Part shown: one piece after another, positions 62,274-64,000 of the stretch
Layout of the letters: each line of letters begins with the position of its first letter
Position numbering within the stretch: position 1 is the stretch's first letter
Assembly (NCBI RefSeq): GCF_000233715.2
Contig: NC_021184.1
Coordinates: forward strand, 2,938,001 to 3,002,000
Source of the DNA: Desulfoscipio gibsoniae DSM 7213
Lineage (GTDB): Bacteria > Bacillota > Desulfotomaculia > Desulfotomaculales > Desulfallaceae
Length of the DNA: 64,000 nucleotides
Direction of reading: 5' to 3'
Made by a program: the position numbers and the translations under genes
The notes under the pieces: model-generated
The model's database searches: none
What the model was told of the DNA's origin: nothing
The model's input: the letters and a program-made list of their open reading frames with translations, nothing else

Positions 62274-62469
62274 TGCTAGGGGGTTGCTTTGTCCTGAGCC
62301 CGTTTTACTTACTAAAAAAGCAATTGATCAATTACCAGGTGGTTCTGTAGAGGTTATTGTAGATAATCCGGCTGCCAAAGAAAACGTAACAAGATTATGT
62401 GAAAACAAAGGGTGGAATGTTATGGTAAAACAACAAGGATTAGATTATGTACTTAAATTTTCTAAATAA
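62257..62469 (+). CDS. TusA/YedF-like sulfur carrier protein of selenium metabolism
   Basis: The 70-residue product has the TusA motif ARGLLCPEPVLLTKKAIDQL, whose Cys binds sulfur or selenium, and the usual beta-alpha fold. It starts with TTG after a GGGGGTG site and overlaps the end of yedE by 17 bp. Full YedF has an extra DsrE-like domain that is missing here. It probably hands selenium or sulfur from the transporter to a later step. Confidence 0.85.
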   Translation: MSTTVDARGLLCPEPVLLTKKAIDQLPGGSVEVIVDNPAAKENVTRLCENKGWNVMVKQQGLDYVLKFSK

Positions 62470-62495
62470 TCCAAATGATTTTGGCATCACATTAC

Positions 62496-62535
62496 GTAGA
62501 AAAAGCTTCTTTAACTTTTAAGGAGCCTTTTCTAC
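62496..62535 (+). terminator. Intrinsic terminator of the yedE-tusA operon
   Basis: GTAGAAAA ... TTTTCTAC with an inner CTT/AAG stem, 26 bp after the tusA-like stop. Confidence 0.7.
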
Positions 62536-62767
62536 ATTAAATGGCCAGCTGGCCTACAAGCCAGCAAGAGCACAGCCAAACAGCCATCTTCAACCCTATC
62601 CAATACTTAACGTAACATTTGAAAACCATCCCGCAAAGAGACCACTCCTATACTGAGATTTATGGCCACCGTAATAAAATTTTGGAAATACGGTTTTTTA
62701 TTTGAGGATTTTAAAAGAACATCTGATATCTTAGACTCTGTTCCTTTTTAACTAGTAAACGGAAATA

Positions 62768-62789
62768 CCCCGAAATATCGGGGCTTTTT
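62768..62789 (+). terminator. Intrinsic terminator, plus strand
   Basis: CCCCGA-aata-TCGGGG followed by CTTTTTC. It lies in a stretch without genes and may end readthrough from the selenium operon. Confidence 0.65.
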
Positions 62790-63032
62790 CAAGTGTCAGA
62801 TATTCGGGGCATAGTTCACTAATACGAGTGCGCTTTTTTTAATTATTTTACCATAAACAGCTACTTAGAATTAAAATGGGAACCACCAGACATCCAGCGG
62901 AAAATCCTTTAAAAGTTTGCTAAGTCAATACGATTTGATAAGTTGACAAATAAATATAAATGTTCCTTTTTTAGTAGGTTATCAGAAATAATAAAATGCA
63001 CCTATAAGTGTCAAACTTTTTAATGAATTCGA

Positions 63033-63112
63033 AGGCCGAGAATGGCCTGGGCCACAATGACATGGGGAGTGTCCGAAGCAGCCGGGGTGTCCGTTGCAAC
63101 GCATTTAACAAA
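63033..63112 (-). pseudogene. Short relic of an APC permease gene
   Basis: About 50 bp from GGCCGAGAATGGCC to TCCGAAGCAGCC are identical to the permease gene at 16277-17701 (around 16902-16955). The next 30 bp are diverged. It shows a lost second copy of that permease, 46 kb away. Confidence 0.75.
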
Positions 63113-63220
63113 CTTGTCATTGAGCCTGTTTTAAGATAATATATAGGAAAGGAAATACACTACAAAACTTTAATGCGAGCAACGTCATCCATTTTATGGT
63201 GCCTATTTTAACGGCAAAGA

Positions 63221-63267
63221 TGCCCTTTTCCAGGTCTTCACAAGCCTGGATGTAGGGCATTTTTTTA
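63221..63267 (+). terminator. Intrinsic terminator before the response regulator
   Basis: A two-part stem (TGCCC/GGGCA and CCAGG/CCTGG) followed by seven T, ending about 50 bp before the response regulator start. Confidence 0.75.
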
Positions 63268-63316
63268 TTTTTCCGGCGTTATCGTACAAGCTCTCACTAA
63301 GAAAGGTGGCGGTACC

Positions 63317-64000
63317 ATGCTCAAGAGAATTCTGATCATAGACGACGAGCCCGAGATGGTGGAACTAATCGAGAAGTACCTCAAACGCGAGGGTTTTCAA
63401 GTTATTACCGGGAACACGGGCCGGGAGGCCATCCGACTTGCCAAAAGCCAAAAGCCGGACCTGATTATCCTGGATCTAATCATGCCGGAAATGGACGGAC
63501 TGGAAGCCTGCCAGGTTCTCCGGCGAGACAGCTTAACCCCCATCCTCCTGATCAGCGCCAAAGGTGACGACACCGACAAAGTCCTGGGGCTGGGACTGGG
63601 AGCGGACGATTACTTAACCAAACCATTTAGTTTAAACGAACTGGTGGCCCGGGTGAAGGCTCACTTGAGACGTTGCGATTACGCTAAAAAAGCGGCCCCC
63701 GATACCGGCTTGGACTTTATTGCCTGCGGCTCCCTGGAGATCAATACCAGGAGTCACGAGGTGCATATGGGGGGCAAACCGGTAATACTGACATCCAAGG
63801 AGTTTGAACTGTTGTATTACATGGTTCAAAACGCCAACCAAGTGTTCAACCGGGAGACCCTTTACGAAAAAATCTGGGGCTATGACTCCAGCGGAGACAG
63901 CCGAACAGTAATGGTACACATCCGGAGACTGCGGGAAAAGATTGAGGAGGATCCCAATAAGCCCAGATACCTTAAGACCATTTGGGGAACAGGCTATAAA
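63317..64000 (+). CDS. OmpR-family response regulator (3' end outside the window)
   Basis: At least 228 residues are visible. The receiver domain has the acidic pair IIDDEPEM (residues ~7-14), the phosphorylated Asp in DLIILDLIMPEMDG (near 52), the Ser/Thr of LLISAK and the Lys of LTKPFS. The C-terminal winged helix contains LTSKEFELLYYMVQNANQVF and DSRTVMVHIRRLREKIEEDP. It works with a sensor histidine kinase that should be encoded downstream. It starts with ATG after AAAGGTGG. The stop codon is not in the window, but nearly the whole protein is present. Confidence 0.95.
   Translation, partial: MLKRILIIDDEPEMVELIEKYLKREGFQVITGNTGREAIRLAKSQKPDLIILDLIMPEMDGLEACQVLRRDSLTPILLISAKGDDTDKVLGLGLGADDYLTKPFSLNELVARVKAHLRRCDYAKKAAPDTGLDFIACGSLEINTRSHEVHMGGKPVILTSKEFELLYYMVQNANQVFNRETLYEKIWGYDSSGDSRTVMVHIRRLREKIEEDPNKPRYLKTIWGTGYK

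Overview
The window looks like a chromosomal segment of an anaerobic, spore-forming, Gram-positive bacterium of the Peptococcaceae/Desulfotomaculum type. The evidence is a 3' remnant of a GerC-type germination gene, a DUF3231 gene, a tungsten-type aldehyde ferredoxin oxidoreductase (AOR), a molybdenum aldehyde oxidoreductase of the Desulfovibrio Mop type, many ferredoxin-like subunits, and strong AGGAGG ribosome-binding sites. The placement is inference; there is no rRNA or other marker gene. Most genes are on the minus strand, and many fragments of genes and transposons show heavy rearrangement.

Layout. 1-2740: 5' part of an Lhr-type helicase. 3289-4893: a complete IS4-type insertion sequence with 5-bp target duplications. 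5.8-18.1 kb: a minus-strand cluster with an APC permease, a small unknown protein, a secreted WD40 protein, a glutamine-synthetase-like ligase, a three-part glutamate-synthase-like enzyme, a four-part FAD/Fe-S amino acid dehydrogenase and RidA. Three copies of a ~130-bp hairpin repeat lie in it. 18-21 kb: transposon and recombinase relics, an orphan antitoxin and a class III PLP enzyme. 21.5-24.6 kb: a TetR regulator and a sigma-54 activator. 25-31.5 kb: AOR, pdxS and a MerR/DUF4258/YgiT operon. 31.7-42.6 kb: two paralogous amidohydrolases, an exonuclease, an omega-aminotransferase, alanine dehydrogenase, and broken permease, nitrilase and gerC genes. 42.8-49.5 kb: a Mop aldehyde oxidoreductase operon with a truncated maturation radical SAM gene. 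50-55 kb: a second, partly decayed AOR/alcohol dehydrogenase locus and an MBL-fold/AsnC pair with its own relics. 56-58.7 kb: TetR and a metal-transporting P-type ATPase. 59-62.5 kb: recombinase relics, a DUF3231 protein, a tRNA-Sec-like gene with an altered anticodon, and a yedE/tusA-like selenium pair. 63.3-64 kb: 5' part of an OmpR-type response regulator.

How it may work. Four sigma-54 (-24/-12) promoters, each with a cluster of TGAACA/TGTTCA inverted repeats about 105-125 bp upstream, precede the AOR locus, pdxS, alanine dehydrogenase/aminotransferase, and the second alcohol dehydrogenase locus. A fifth repeat cluster lies upstream of the Mop operon. The sigma-54 activator at 22665-24647 is the obvious candidate regulator. 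Together the genes suggest an anaerobic amine/alcohol to aldehyde to acid pathway: amidohydrolase or nitrilase supplies the substrate, transaminase plus alanine dehydrogenase remove nitrogen, alcohol dehydrogenase and two aldehyde oxidoreductases remove electrons, and PdxS makes the PLP cofactor. The 6-18 kb operon looks like a separate system that gamma-glutamylates or N-substitutes glutamate and then oxidises the product.
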